DNA from: Paenibacillus roseus
Lineage (GTDB): Bacteria > Bacillota > Bacilli > Paenibacillales > Paenibacillaceae
Length of the DNA stretch: 53,692 nt
Direction of reading: 5' to 3'
Assembly: GCF_016424485.1 (NCBI RefSeq)
Contig: NZ_JAELUP010000022.1
Span: 1 to 53,692 of the forward strand
Shown here: positions 27,954 to 36,542 of the stretch, one piece after another
Position numbering within the stretch: position 1 is the first letter of the stretch
Layout of the letters: every line of letters begins with the position of its first letter
Position numbers and translations under genes: made by a program
Notes under the pieces: model-generated
Told to the model about the DNA's origin: nothing
The model's input: the letters and a program-made list of their open reading frames with translations, nothing else
Databases searched by the model: none

Positions 27954-28880
27954 CTAATATAAGCTATGCCAAAGATAAAAGGTGGCGTACGCCTCCCAGC
28001 CGGCCCATGGCGCGAACAGCTCCCGCAGTTCGGCAGGTGTCGGCTTGCGGTCCATGCTCAACTGCGATCGGACCGCATTTTGCAAGCCAACATCCCCAAT
28101 CGGGAATGCGCTCGGGTCACGAAGGCATCGCATTCGCACATAATTCGCGGTCCATGGGCCAATGCCCCGTATGTGCACAAGTGCCTGTTCAGCGGAGGCA
28201 AAGTCCCCAAGCCCGAGCAGGCCGGCACGCGACAGCTCGCCGCTGGTCATCCGTGAGGCCGTCTCAATAATTGCTGCCGATTTGGCGCGAGTGAGCTGCA
28301 GGGACTGAAGCGCTGCAATATCCGCCCCGGCAAGGGCTGACGGATCAGGGAAGCGCCAATACCTCCTACCTTCCCAGATCACGCTCTTTCCATAAGTTTC
28401 CGCCAGCCTGGCCTTGAGCTTGTAAGCAAAGGGCAAATTGACCTGTTGCCCTGCAATGGCCCAACAAAGCGCCTCATACAGATCAGGAATGCCGATTAGG
28501 CGCAGTCCGTAAAATTCTGCTGCCAACTTTCCCAATACCGGATCATCGGCAACCAGTTGCTGCCACGGCTCCAGATCGCGATCCAGATCAAACCATTCGC
28601 GGATATAACGCTTAACACCTTCCAACTCTTCATCGCTATCCGGCTTCCCTTGGAGAAATCGTACATGAAGCGCCTGATCATCGGGGCAAGTTATATCCAC
28701 CAGATAGCTGCGGGGAGCCCCGCAATCTGAATCAGGCTCCCGGGCAGCCCTGAGCAACCGGATCACGCTGCCGCTACGCACCTCATACAAGCTTTCCAGT
28801 GGCGACCGCGTCATATATTCAAGACAGCGCGCGAAGCTGAAGGGTTGGCTGACCGCAAGGTCAAAACTGGAACCGGGCAT
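27954..28880 (-). CDS. DNA-3-methyladenine glycosylase II (AlkA-like)
   Basis: A 308-residue base-excision glycosylase of the HhH-GPD superfamily that removes alkylated purines. The helix-hairpin-helix is HIRGIGPWTANYVRMR, followed by the catalytic aspartate in PIGDVGLQNAV; the core also has YEALCWAIAGQQVNLPFA. The N-terminal domain with SFARCLEYM fits the AlkA fold. The start at 28880 is preferred because GGAGG lies 9 bases upstream; it overlaps the end of the upstream methyltransferase gene by 20 bp, so the two form an operon. Together they make a small alkylation-repair unit without an Ada activator domain. Confidence 0.88.
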   Translation of the reverse strand: MPGSSFDLAVSQPFSFARCLEYMTRSPLESLYEVRSGSVIRLLRAAREPDSDCGAPRSYLVDITCPDDQALHVRFLQGKPDSDEELEGVKRYIREWFDLDRDLEPWQQLVADDPVLGKLAAEFYGLRLIGIPDLYEALCWAIAGQQVNLPFAYKLKARLAETYGKSVIWEGRRYWRFPDPSALAGADIAALQSLQLTRAKSAAIIETASRMTSGELSRAGLLGLGDFASAEQALVHIRGIGPWTANYVRMRCLRDPSAFPIGDVGLQNAVRSQLSMDRKPTPAELRELFAPWAGWEAYATFYLWHSLY

Positions 28881-29412
28881 AGCCGCCGTCCTCCACACCT
28901 TTGATTCCTTCCAGGTCAAGCAGTTTGCGCTTCATTTCCAGTCCTCCCCGGAAGCCTGTCAGCTTGCGGTTGGCCCCGATAATCCGGTGACAGGGCAGTA
29001 GGAGTGGAATGGGATTGGCTCCATTAGCCGCGCCCACGGCGCGAACAGCCTGCGGCTTGCCAATGGCCGTTGCAATATCGCCATAGGTCCGTATCTCTCC
29101 GTAGGGCACCTTCCCGAGCTCCTCCCATACTTCCCGCTGGAACGTTGTCCCGATCAGGTCAAGCGGGATCGCGCTGATCGGGGGACGCTTCCCTGCAAAA
29201 TAATCATGCAGCCATTCCGTAATGCCTGTCCTTCTCAGAGCCGCCTCATCCTCTCTAAGCACTCCACCCGGAATAATACGGCTGATCCAACTCTGAAAAT
29301 CTTCCAGACCTTCATGCGGGAATATAATCCGGCACAGCCCGCGCTCCGTTGCCAGTATCAACCACTCTCGCCCTTCAAGCTCCTGCTTTGCCCACATCAA
29401 GTCTGTTCGCAA
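28861..29412 (-). CDS. ogt: Methylated-DNA-protein-cysteine methyltransferase (Ogt)
   Basis: A 183-residue suicide repair protein that transfers alkyl groups from O6-alkylguanine or O4-alkylthymine to its own cysteine, Cys141 in the invariant PCHR motif (LLLPCHRIIG). The helix-turn-helix and arginine-finger region reads YGDIATAIGKPQAVRAVGAANGANP in two halves, and FQREVWEELGKVPYGEIRTY precedes it. The start is TTG 29412 with GGAAGG upstream. No Ada zinc-binding N-terminal domain is attached, so it is Ogt-type. It is the first gene of the pair with the AlkA-like glycosylase. Confidence 0.9.
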   Translation of the reverse strand: MRTDLMWAKQELEGREWLILATERGLCRIIFPHEGLEDFQSWISRIIPGGVLREDEAALRRTGITEWLHDYFAGKRPPISAIPLDLIGTTFQREVWEELGKVPYGEIRTYGDIATAIGKPQAVRAVGAANGANPIPLLLPCHRIIGANRKLTGFRGGLEMKRKLLDLEGIKGVEDGGYARFQF

Positions 29413-29560
29413 TTTGTCTCATCCTTCCCTCTTCCTTGCTTTTCCAAGAGGAGATCTCCTGTTCCCAGTATAACCGTATTGAGCAGACAGCCCAAGCCTT
29501 CCCGAATACAATAGCAACTTTTCGATAGTTCTTTTGCCGTGGCTCACCAAGGGCAAGAGC

Positions 29561-30445
29561 TCAAGCTTGGACGAGAGAGTCCATACCGGCCAGTTGGGGA
29601 TTTCTTTTGATAATCCCCCTTAATTTTTTGAGAACATTTTTCTCTATCGCCATATTTCCTTCTCTGTAGAGCAAAACTCCCCGAATGCAAGCAATCGCTT
29701 CAAAACAGTCCAGTTCCTCTTGCGTCATAGGATGCTCCTTCAGATACGCATTGCCAAAGACGGTAGCCAACCGTTCGGAGGCGAATACTCTCAGAAGCAG
29801 CAGCGACCAGGCAAGATCATATCTCGGGTCGCCAAGCTGCCCGTTTGTCCAATCAATGATTGTAAACGTATTGCCATCCTCTAAAATATTCTCCAGATGA
29901 TAATCCCCGTGAATAAGCCGATCCTGTCTCAAGTGTGCCTGATCAACCAATTGACTCAACGTCTGTTGCAAATCTGGATGTTCCTCGATCCCAGGATAAA
30001 AGTAGGAAATAAACTCATTTTGCGGGAGCGCCAATTCTGACAGTTCTTCTTGCGATATCCGATTGATATGGGCCAAAATCTGTGCGAGTTTCCTCATCTC
30101 CTGAGCATTCAATGCCGATACAGGCGTTCCACCAAAGACCGTAAGCAGTACATGATGCTCATCCGAGTTCACTCCCCAACCTAAAGGTACGGAGACGGCC
30201 AGCTTGCGCTTCGTAAGCGCCTGCAACAACTGAAATTGGAAGCCAACATCAGGCCTTGAATGGCGGTTCCATATTTTCAGGACATAGCTATGATCACTCT
30301 GGCTTAACTTCACTACTTCCGCTTCCATCCCCTGCTTCATCGAGTGGATCATCATCGAGCCGAGCGCATCATTAATGCCCCCTGGAAACGGTTTGAAGGC
30401 ACTGTTTGTTTCAAGCCATTGTATTGTTTCCAATGAAAAATTCAA
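29561..30445 (-). CDS. Aminoglycoside phosphotransferase/choline kinase-family protein
   Basis: A 294-residue kinase-fold protein of the APH family. The catalytic loop is HGDYHLEN (His179, Asp181, Asn185) and the metal-binding aspartate is Asp198 in IIDWTNGQLGDPRYDLA. The N-lobe has the lysine of VLKIW. Start TTG 30445 has AGGAGG 8 bases upstream. The family includes antibiotic, homoserine and fructosamine kinases; nothing here identifies a drug substrate, so resistance should not be inferred. It stands alone between terminator-poor gaps. Confidence 0.82.
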   Translation of the reverse strand: MNFSLETIQWLETNSAFKPFPGGINDALGSMMIHSMKQGMEAEVVKLSQSDHSYVLKIWNRHSRPDVGFQFQLLQALTKRKLAVSVPLGWGVNSDEHHVLLTVFGGTPVSALNAQEMRKLAQILAHINRISQEELSELALPQNEFISYFYPGIEEHPDLQQTLSQLVDQAHLRQDRLIHGDYHLENILEDGNTFTIIDWTNGQLGDPRYDLAWSLLLLRVFASERLATVFGNAYLKEHPMTQEELDCFEAIACIRGVLLYREGNMAIEKNVLKKLRGIIKRNPQLAGMDSLVQA

Positions 30446-30630
30446 GATTATTTCCTCCTGTGCGGATTTCCCATCTACTCCCTGTTCTACCTCTTTATTA
30501 AATCATACATGATAGGATCGCGTGGGAAAAGCTCCCTACAGGGCAAGTGCGGATATTGCAGTTCGCCAGAGAATTTTTTTGGAAGGTGAATATAATGATG
30601 CATGACTAAAGCTGAATGGGGGTACATGAA

Positions 30631-32076
30631 ATGCCGATCAAAAATGGGGAGCAGTTTCTGCGGTCGATCAACCGGCTAAAACCCTCAGTTATCTATAAAG
30701 GCGAGTACGTAACCGGAAATCTTTCTGAACATTTCGCCTTCAGCGGTCTCCTCTCTATGCAAGCTTCGCTTTATGACATGCAAGGGGAAGAAAATTATAT
30801 GGATAAAATGACTTACTTGTCCCCTCACAGTAGCGAACCCGTAGGTTTATCGTTCATATTTCCCAAAACGAAAAATGATTTGCGAAGACGTCGGACAATG
30901 ACGTCACTGTGGGCAAGTCGGCACCATGGATTTTTAGGCCGCGCACCGGATTATATGAACATCGCTTTAGCGGCTTATGCATCAGCGGCAGATGTCCTCC
31001 AGCCGTTTAATCCTGAATTTGCAGATAATTTGAAAAACTATTATGTATATTGCAGAGAACATGATATTTCGCTGTCTCATGCGTTCGTCCAGCCTGCCGG
31101 CACCCGCTTGTCAGCCGTGACGGATTCATTTGAGGACTCGATCGCGGCAAAAGTTCACGAATTTAATTCAGATGGGATGATCGTGAGCGGGGCGTTTTTA
31201 TTGGCAACGAGAGCTGTTACATCCGAGGAGATTCTGATTTATCCCCCGCCTGTTTTGACGCTTGAAGAGGAAAACCCGTTTACTTTTGCGTTTGCCATTC
31301 CTATAGATTCACCTGGTCTCACACTGGTCTGTCGGGAAAGCTACGTGCAAGGCGATTCCGCCTACGACTTCCCGTTAAGTTCGCAATTTGAAGAAATGGA
31401 TACTTTGGTTTTGTGTGATCATGTGAAGGTTCCGAGAGATCGCATCTTCCTTTATGGGAGTGCGCAAGCAGCTAATGAACTTGCTTACGAAAGCCAGTTC
31501 CACGCACAAGTAAGTCACCAGACAATATCTCGGTATATTGCAAAAACAGAGTTTTTTTTGGGAACAGCAGAAAATCTGGCCAGGCTTGCTGATGCCGACT
31601 CCGATATCTTGAATCAGCACATCTCTGATATTATTGTAATATTGGAAATTTTAAAATCTTTGCTGCTGAAGGCGGAAGTGAAAGCGAAGAAGAACCGATG
31701 GGGAGTTATAGTGCCCGATAAAGGGGCAACACTAGTTGCCAACACCTACTTCCCTAAAATTTATCCCCGAATGGTCGAAATCATTCAACACTTGGCAAGC
31801 AGCCGATTGGTGATGATTCCATCCGAGAAGGATTTTGAAAGTGAAGTATCGTTAGATCTCAAAAAGTATCTTCAGATCTCGGATACTGAGGCGCACAAAG
31901 TTATTGCTTTGAACCGGCTCGCTTGGGAATTAAGCGCGAGTTCATTTGCAGGACGACAGGTACAATATGAACGTTTTTTCTTTGGAAATCCCCAGCATGT
32001 CACGAATCGATTATATCAAGGGTTCATAGGCCGGGAAAAATTGATTAAGAATGTTACCCGCTTTCTAAACTTGTAA
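30631..32076 (+). CDS. 4-hydroxyphenylacetate 3-hydroxylase-family flavin monooxygenase
   Basis: A 481-residue protein of the HpaB oxygenase family, which uses reduced FAD supplied by a separate reductase to hydroxylate aromatic rings; relatives include 4-hydroxybutyryl-CoA dehydratase. Conserved segments are TSLWASRHHGFLGRAPDYM, SLSHAFVQPAGTRL and DHVKVPRDRIFLYG. The start is placed at 30631 because GGGGG at 30618-30622 lies 8 bases upstream; an ATG at 30616 overlaps that site. No HpaC reductase or aromatic catabolic genes are adjacent, so the substrate is unknown. A terminator follows directly. Confidence 0.82.
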   Translation: MPIKNGEQFLRSINRLKPSVIYKGEYVTGNLSEHFAFSGLLSMQASLYDMQGEENYMDKMTYLSPHSSEPVGLSFIFPKTKNDLRRRRTMTSLWASRHHGFLGRAPDYMNIALAAYASAADVLQPFNPEFADNLKNYYVYCREHDISLSHAFVQPAGTRLSAVTDSFEDSIAAKVHEFNSDGMIVSGAFLLATRAVTSEEILIYPPPVLTLEEENPFTFAFAIPIDSPGLTLVCRESYVQGDSAYDFPLSSQFEEMDTLVLCDHVKVPRDRIFLYGSAQAANELAYESQFHAQVSHQTISRYIAKTEFFLGTAENLARLADADSDILNQHISDIIVILEILKSLLLKAEVKAKKNRWGVIVPDKGATLVANTYFPKIYPRMVEIIQHLASSRLVMIPSEKDFESEVSLDLKKYLQISDTEAHKVIALNRLAWELSASSFAGRQVQYERFFFGNPQHVTNRLYQGFIGREKLIKNVTRFLNL

Positions 32077-32080
32077 AAGA

Positions 32081-32107
32081 GGAGCTGCTTCGGCAGCTCC
32101 TTTTGTT
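32081..32107 (+). terminator. Intrinsic terminator after the hydroxylase gene
   Basis: GGAGCTGC-TTCG-GCAGCTCC (32081-32100) is a perfect 8-bp stem with a UUCG tetraloop, followed by TTTTGTTT. The rest of 32108-32361 shows no gene. Confidence 0.9.
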
Positions 32108-32361
32108 TATTTGCCGCGGGGACTGCAAGAGTGAAATGGTGTATGAACAGCGGTAAACTCGTCGAGCCAATATACCCGTTAGTGTGGGGTTGAAAATTGT
32201 ACGGGGCGGCCATCGGAATATTGCTTGGAGTGGATAAAGGTACTGCTGGCCTGCTGTAACTTATGGTAAGATTTGGGGAGTGAAGACTACTTCTAATTTG
32301 ACGCAGGGGCCTTAATGGAATCACTAATAATAGATTAATTATGAAGGGAGAGTTGACTGGT

Positions 32362-33120
32362 ATGAATGAACAAAGTGCTAAAAATAAGTTAGCTTGGGAA
32401 CATCGAGCATATGAATTCTGGAACAGACGGGATGGTTCACCTAAGGATAAGGCACAACAAATATTGGAGAATCCCAAAGCACAACTAAAAAAACATCAGC
32501 TATATTTTGAACAAATAGAAGGAAAAAAGATTGCTAATCTTTGTGGTTCAAATGGAAGAAAAGCAGTCCCATTATCACTATTAGGCGCAGATGTAACCGT
32601 GTTTGATATATCGGAAGAAAATAAAAAGTATGCCCTGGAACTCGCGGATTCCGCCAATGTATCTATACAATATGTCGTTACTGATATTTATGATATAGAC
32701 TTAGAAAAGTATAGCGGTTATTTTGACATGCTATACTTAGAAGGTGGAATATTACACTATTTCAATGATATTAAAAAATTGATGTCTATTCTTTTTTCAC
32801 TACTTAAAGTTAATGGGGTGATGGTTCTAAGCGACTTTCATCCCTTAAGAAGATGTATCACTTCTAATTCTAAAATCCAATATCAAATCCAACAAACTTA
32901 CTTTGACGAAGATTTACATAGTGGAGATGTAGCCTATAAGCATTATTTCGATGAATATGAACAGCAAGAATTTCCAGATGTCTCGATTAGGTTTTATACC
33001 CTGAGCGAAATCATAAATTCCGTTATTACATCTGGTTTTAACCTCATGAAATTTGATGAGCATCGTGGTTGGAAAAATGAAAATATTCCATGGGAATTTA
33101 CAATTTTGGCTAGTAAATAA
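32362..33120 (+). CDS. Class I SAM-dependent methyltransferase
   Basis: A 252-residue methyltransferase. Motif I is NLCGSNGRKAVPLSLLGAD followed by acidic VFDIS, the second SAM contact is VTDIYDID, and the motif IV region is DMLYLEGGILHYFND. The C-terminal half has the usual twisted sheet (GVMVLSDFHP). ATG 32362 is preferred over 32341, which coincides with the ribosome site AAGGGAG. The substrate is not readable. It is a single gene followed by its own terminator and is AT-rich compared with the next gene. Confidence 0.8.
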   Translation: MNEQSAKNKLAWEHRAYEFWNRRDGSPKDKAQQILENPKAQLKKHQLYFEQIEGKKIANLCGSNGRKAVPLSLLGADVTVFDISEENKKYALELADSANVSIQYVVTDIYDIDLEKYSGYFDMLYLEGGILHYFNDIKKLMSILFSLLKVNGVMVLSDFHPLRRCITSNSKIQYQIQQTYFDEDLHSGDVAYKHYFDEYEQQEFPDVSIRFYTLSEIINSVITSGFNLMKFDEHRGWKNENIPWEFTILASK

Positions 33121-33141
33121 AAGAGCAGTTCTATTCAAGAG

Positions 33142-33173
33142 AAAACCACTCCATTATCGGAGTGGTTTCTTCT
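33142..33173 (+). terminator. Intrinsic terminator after the methyltransferase gene
   Basis: AGAAAACCACTCC pairs with GGAGTGGTTTCT across a short loop (33142-33170), followed by TCTTTG. It lies 22 bp past the stop. Confidence 0.85.
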
Positions 33174-33253
33174 TTGTATGCTGATGTACATGTTGTGGCT
33201 AAACTGTACTTTGTGTTTATATACATTTCGATGAACCATTAGAATGGAAGCCG

Positions 33254-34186
33254 TCAGCTCACAATCGAGTTGATTTCGCGCGCTTGCCCGTCGAGTCGAT
33301 GGGCGGCTTCGCCAATGCCTTGGAATTCGTCGACGGCTTGGCGAAGCCGCCTTTGACTCTCGGCCGCGAGGGTGCGGGAGCGGTTCGCGCCTTCGCCGAT
33401 TTCCCGGAAGCGGGCTTCGATGCCTTCAACGTAGCGGCTCGCTTCCCGGGTCGCCAGCTCCACCTGGGTGGCCAGCTTGCGGACCTCGTTGGCGACGACG
33501 CCGAAGGCGAGTCCGTACTCTTTGGCATGAGCCGCCTCGATCGCCGCGTTAAGGGCAAGAAGGCGGGTTTGCTCGGCGACGTCCTTGATCGAGCGGACGA
33601 TGCCGCGCAGCGTATCAGATTGGCGCTCGAGCTGCCTTAAGGCTGCGATATTGTCTTCGGAGCCCGAGACGACGCTGCCAACGGCCTCCTCCACTTCCCG
33701 GCTACGGTTCATGCCCTCGCTGGCTCGGACGAGCAGTTCCTCGGACATCTTCAGCAGCCCGGCCGTCAGCCGTGCCGCCGCCTGCTCGCGGCTGTCGATG
33801 TTCGTCGCCAGTTTCAGGACTCCGCAGGGCTGTCCGTCGTCGCCAAGGATCGGCATATAGGTCGCTTCGAGCCAAATCAGGCTGCCGTCTTTGCGCACCC
33901 TGCGGATTTTGTCCTGAAACGCTTTGCCCTGCCGCAGTCCTTCCCACAGCTCGACATATTCCGGTCCGTTCCGGAATTCCTCTGTGCACAGCGAGGCGTG
34001 ACGCATGCCCCGCATTTCCTCCGGAAGATAGCCCATCGTCCGCGCGAAATTGTCGTTGGCGCGCAGCACCCGGCCTTCCGTGTCGAATTCGATCATCGCC
34101 AGCGAACTTTCGATGGCTGTAACCATCGAACGAAGCTTCGTGTCTTCTTTGGAGTAGATCTGGGTGCTTACGCTCGCTTCGCTCAT
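33254..34186 (-). CDS. Soluble PAS-domain methyl-accepting chemotaxis-type protein
   Basis: A 310-residue cytoplasmic receptor without membrane segments. A PAS domain (about residues 20-135, with FDTEGRVLRANDNFARTMGY and IRRVRKDGSLIWLEATY) is joined to a chemoreceptor signalling helix bundle (about 140-310) whose hairpin tip reads AEQTRLLALNAAIEAAHAKE and FGVVANEVRKLA. The C-terminal helix ends soon after, so the bundle is short compared with standard receptors. The start at 34186 has GAGGGAG upstream. Base composition is unusual: 44 of the 60 bases from 33361 are G or C, far above its neighbours, which suggests transfer. It may signal to CheA from a redox or flavin/heme PAS sensor. Confidence 0.85.
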   Translation of the reverse strand: MSEASVSTQIYSKEDTKLRSMVTAIESSLAMIEFDTEGRVLRANDNFARTMGYLPEEMRGMRHASLCTEEFRNGPEYVELWEGLRQGKAFQDKIRRVRKDGSLIWLEATYMPILGDDGQPCGVLKLATNIDSREQAAARLTAGLLKMSEELLVRASEGMNRSREVEEAVGSVVSGSEDNIAALRQLERQSDTLRGIVRSIKDVAEQTRLLALNAAIEAAHAKEYGLAFGVVANEVRKLATQVELATREASRYVEGIEARFREIGEGANRSRTLAAESQRRLRQAVDEFQGIGEAAHRLDGQAREINSIVS

Positions 34187-34641
34187 GGATGGGCGCTCCC
34201 TCGTTTTATCTAGATTATGTTCGACTAGATTGTACAAAATCTATGTGAAAAGAGCAAGACCAGTTCCTTTTTTCCCATAGTTGTGTTACTTGCCATACAA
34301 CCAGCGGAAAGGCTACGTATTTCTCCTCGTGTACTTTAGCCGTTCGGGAGTAAGTTTCAATCGCCCAGCGTTTGCTGTAGTAGGATAGAATTCTTTCATG
34401 TGTCAGCGATATATCCTAGTATTACTCTGAAAGTCTTTTTGGAAAACATCGAGAGGCTTCAAAACAAACAACTGAAGGATGAATTAATGAAGCTGCGCGG
34501 GATAATTTACGATAAATTTTTAGAATAGAGAGGTAAGATCATGCTTGACTCCGAAAAAGTAAAATGGTTGATTCAACGTACGGACCGTTAAGCTAACGGG
34601 CAGCATAGTTTAAGAATATGCGCGCCGCCAACATTTTGATG
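34187..34641. other. Intergenic region with two short relic frames
   Basis: A frame from GTG 34400 to a stop at 34528 encodes 42 residues ending in an amphipathic stretch (FLENIERLQNKQLKDELMKL). A 16-codon frame at 34541-34591 (MLDSEKVKWLIQRTDR) has AGAGAGG upstream. They look like fragments of a small regulatory or element gene, but no family is recognised and coding status is doubtful. Confidence 0.3.
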
Positions 34642-35568
34642 TTAATGGGAGCCTTTTGAAGTATACTTCTCTACCATTTTATTCAAATAATCTCGAAATT
34701 CTTCAACATAGGTTTTGGGCTCTACTATTTCCAGATCTGTACCGAAGCTCGATAAAAATTGAAATCCATTTCTGTTTTGCGGAACATGGACTGTTGCTAA
34801 TAAATATTCAGGACTATAGTTTTCAATACTCTTTCGACCGTACCTTTCAATGAATTGATCTTTTATGCCAGGCGAAATCAACGCCTTGACAGCGACTAGT
34901 TCCGGTTGATAACTTGCTTCCAGCTCCTGCTCCAACAAATCATCTCTAGGGCTAAACGTTTGTTCATTCATATTCAGATAATCGATCCGAGATAGTTTAA
35001 ACGTTCTATATGCCATACGTTGCAAACAGAATCCTTTCAGATACCAACTCGTTTCGCTAAAATGAAGCTGATAAGGCTCGACGGTTCTTTTCGTCGTAGT
35101 GTCATTTTTATCTATATAATCAAATGAAACGAATCTTCTCTTCAATATGGCTTCTTGACATGTCTTCAAGGTTTGACGAATCTCAGACCGACCCTCCCAA
35201 TCATAAAAAGACAGTTGAATTGAACCTTTCGGAGCCAATGGGCTAACCATGGCTTCTATTTTTTTGATCGTCACTTCAACTTCTTCGCTAATTAGAATTT
35301 GTTCCAATCCACTGAGCGCAGTCCATATATTCTCCAAGTCGGAGCTGCTTAACAGACGTTTATCAACCTTGTATTCATCCATAATGCCGTAGCCGCCATT
35401 AATTCCAATAATAGAATAGATCGGGATGTTTGATAAACCCAGTGTTTCCATATCACGAATAATCGTTCTTTTGGAAACGTTAAATAATTGTGCAAATTCT
35501 TTTGTTGAAACGATATCTTTTTTCAGCAAGATCATGATGATAGATATTAATCTCTCAACCTTTTCCAT
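34642..35568 (-). CDS. WYL-domain transcriptional regulator (YafY type)
   Basis: A 308-residue regulator with an N-terminal winged helix-turn-helix of the HTH_11/DeoR type (VSTKEFAQLFNVSKRTIIRD, about residues 18-40) and a central-to-C-terminal WYL domain (ILKRRFVSFDYIDKND, then WYLKGFCLQRMAYRTFKLSRI), followed by a WCX-like tail. WYL domains bind small ligands or nucleic acid. GAGGGG precedes the chosen start at 35568. It is divergent from the PhnB-like gene with about 100 bp between starts, the typical layout for a regulator controlling its neighbour. Confidence 0.85.
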   Translation of the reverse strand: MEKVERLISIIMILLKKDIVSTKEFAQLFNVSKRTIIRDMETLGLSNIPIYSIIGINGGYGIMDEYKVDKRLLSSSDLENIWTALSGLEQILISEEVEVTIKKIEAMVSPLAPKGSIQLSFYDWEGRSEIRQTLKTCQEAILKRRFVSFDYIDKNDTTTKRTVEPYQLHFSETSWYLKGFCLQRMAYRTFKLSRIDYLNMNEQTFSPRDDLLEQELEASYQPELVAVKALISPGIKDQFIERYGRKSIENYSPEYLLATVHVPQNRNGFQFLSSFGTDLEIVEPKTYVEEFRDYLNKMVEKYTSKGSH

Positions 35569-35668
35569 CGGTTCCCCTCTTTTTTCTACTTCAGTATGAA
35601 ACGGTGACATACAGCTGTCACCTCTTATAAATTATACTACATTCATAACAAGAAGGAGGTTATGTTTT

Positions 35669-36133
35669 ATGGCAGCTATTGCATATTTAAGCTTTGATGG
35701 AATTGCAGAACAAGTGATTGAATTTTATTCGGAGGCTTTAAGCGCAATTGAAGTAAAAAAAGTGAAATTTGGGGATATCCCGCAAGATCCAAACTACCCA
35801 ATGCCGGAAAATGAGTTAAATATGATCATGGAGTCTTCCATAGAATTCGCGGGCGGGAAAATCATGATGTCGGACATTTTGCCTTCAATGAAGGCGGTAA
35901 CAGGCGAGCTGGTGAAAGGGAATACTATTCTGATTAGTCTGGTCATCGATGATAAGCAAAAACTGGAAGAATATTTTAGTCATTTGTCCCTTGGCGGTCA
36001 TGTCAGCATGCCGTTATCCAATACTCCTTGGTCTTCGTGCTTTGGCATGCTGGTTGATAAATTTGGAGTTGGCTGGAAATTCAATAGCGACGCAGATCAG
36101 TTTCTTGATAACGTAATATCCAACAAACAGTAA
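35669..36133 (+). CDS. VOC/glyoxalase-superfamily protein (PhnB-like)
   Basis: A 154-residue protein of the PhnB/YjdN-like branch of the vicinal-oxygen-chelate fold: AYLSFDGIAEQVIEFYSEAL at the start, central IEFAGGKIMMSD, and C-terminal WSSCFGMLVDKFGVGWKFN. These single-fold proteins are usually of unknown function, some linked to stress or resistance. AAGGAGG is well placed before ATG 35669. It is divergent from the WYL regulator and probably under its control. A terminator follows. Confidence 0.82.
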   Translation: MAAIAYLSFDGIAEQVIEFYSEALSAIEVKKVKFGDIPQDPNYPMPENELNMIMESSIEFAGGKIMMSDILPSMKAVTGELVKGNTILISLVIDDKQKLEEYFSHLSLGGHVSMPLSNTPWSSCFGMLVDKFGVGWKFNSDADQFLDNVISNKQ

Positions 36134-36141
36134 CTCATTCT

Positions 36142-36176
36142 AAAAAAATGGTCTTCCAGCTGAAGGCCATTTTTTT
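36142..36176. terminator. Bidirectional terminator after the PhnB-like gene
   Basis: Seven A's plus TGGTCTTC pair with GAAGGCCA plus seven T's across the loop CAGCT. The symmetrical A and T tracts allow termination in both directions. Confidence 0.85.
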
Positions 36177-36525
36177 AGGTATATTTGGCATCATAACAAC
36201 TGAAATAGGCATGATCGGAGTTCCTCCCCAAGTCACTCAAAAGTTTCACATAGCGCCATCGGAGGCCGGGTGCCTTGTGAATGCATTTGCTTTAATCGTT
36301 GCCATTTCAGGCCCATTCCTAACATTACTCGCTTCCGGCATGAATTGAAAAGCAATCTTACTTTCCTCTATCCTGATGTTTGCCATCTCTAATTTGGTGT
36401 ATGCTTATACTATCAGCTTCGAAGTTATGCTGGCTTTTCGGATTGTTCCTGCATTTTTTCATCCTGTCTTTTTTTCGATTGCGCTTGCGACCGCTGCCAG
36501 CCTTGTTCCTCCCGAAATGTAGAAA
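36166..36525 (+). pseudogene. MFS transporter, N-terminal remnant
   Basis: The first four membrane helices of a major-facilitator exporter of the AraJ type are readable: GIFGIITTEIGMIGVPPQVT, NAFALIVAISGPFLTLLA, ILLSSILMFAISNLVYAY and LAFRIVPAFFHPVFFSIAL. A TGA at 36346-36348 interrupts it, the frame ends at 36525 where PPE would normally continue, and the 5' end merges with the terminator so no real start exists. The remaining two-thirds of the gene are missing. Confidence 0.75.
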
Positions 36526-36542
36526 GGAAATTCTTTTAAAAT

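Noticed and set aside
29561..30445. Reading the phosphotransferase as an antibiotic-resistance gene
   Set aside because: Only general kinase motifs are present; no aminoglycoside- or macrolide-specific features can be seen.
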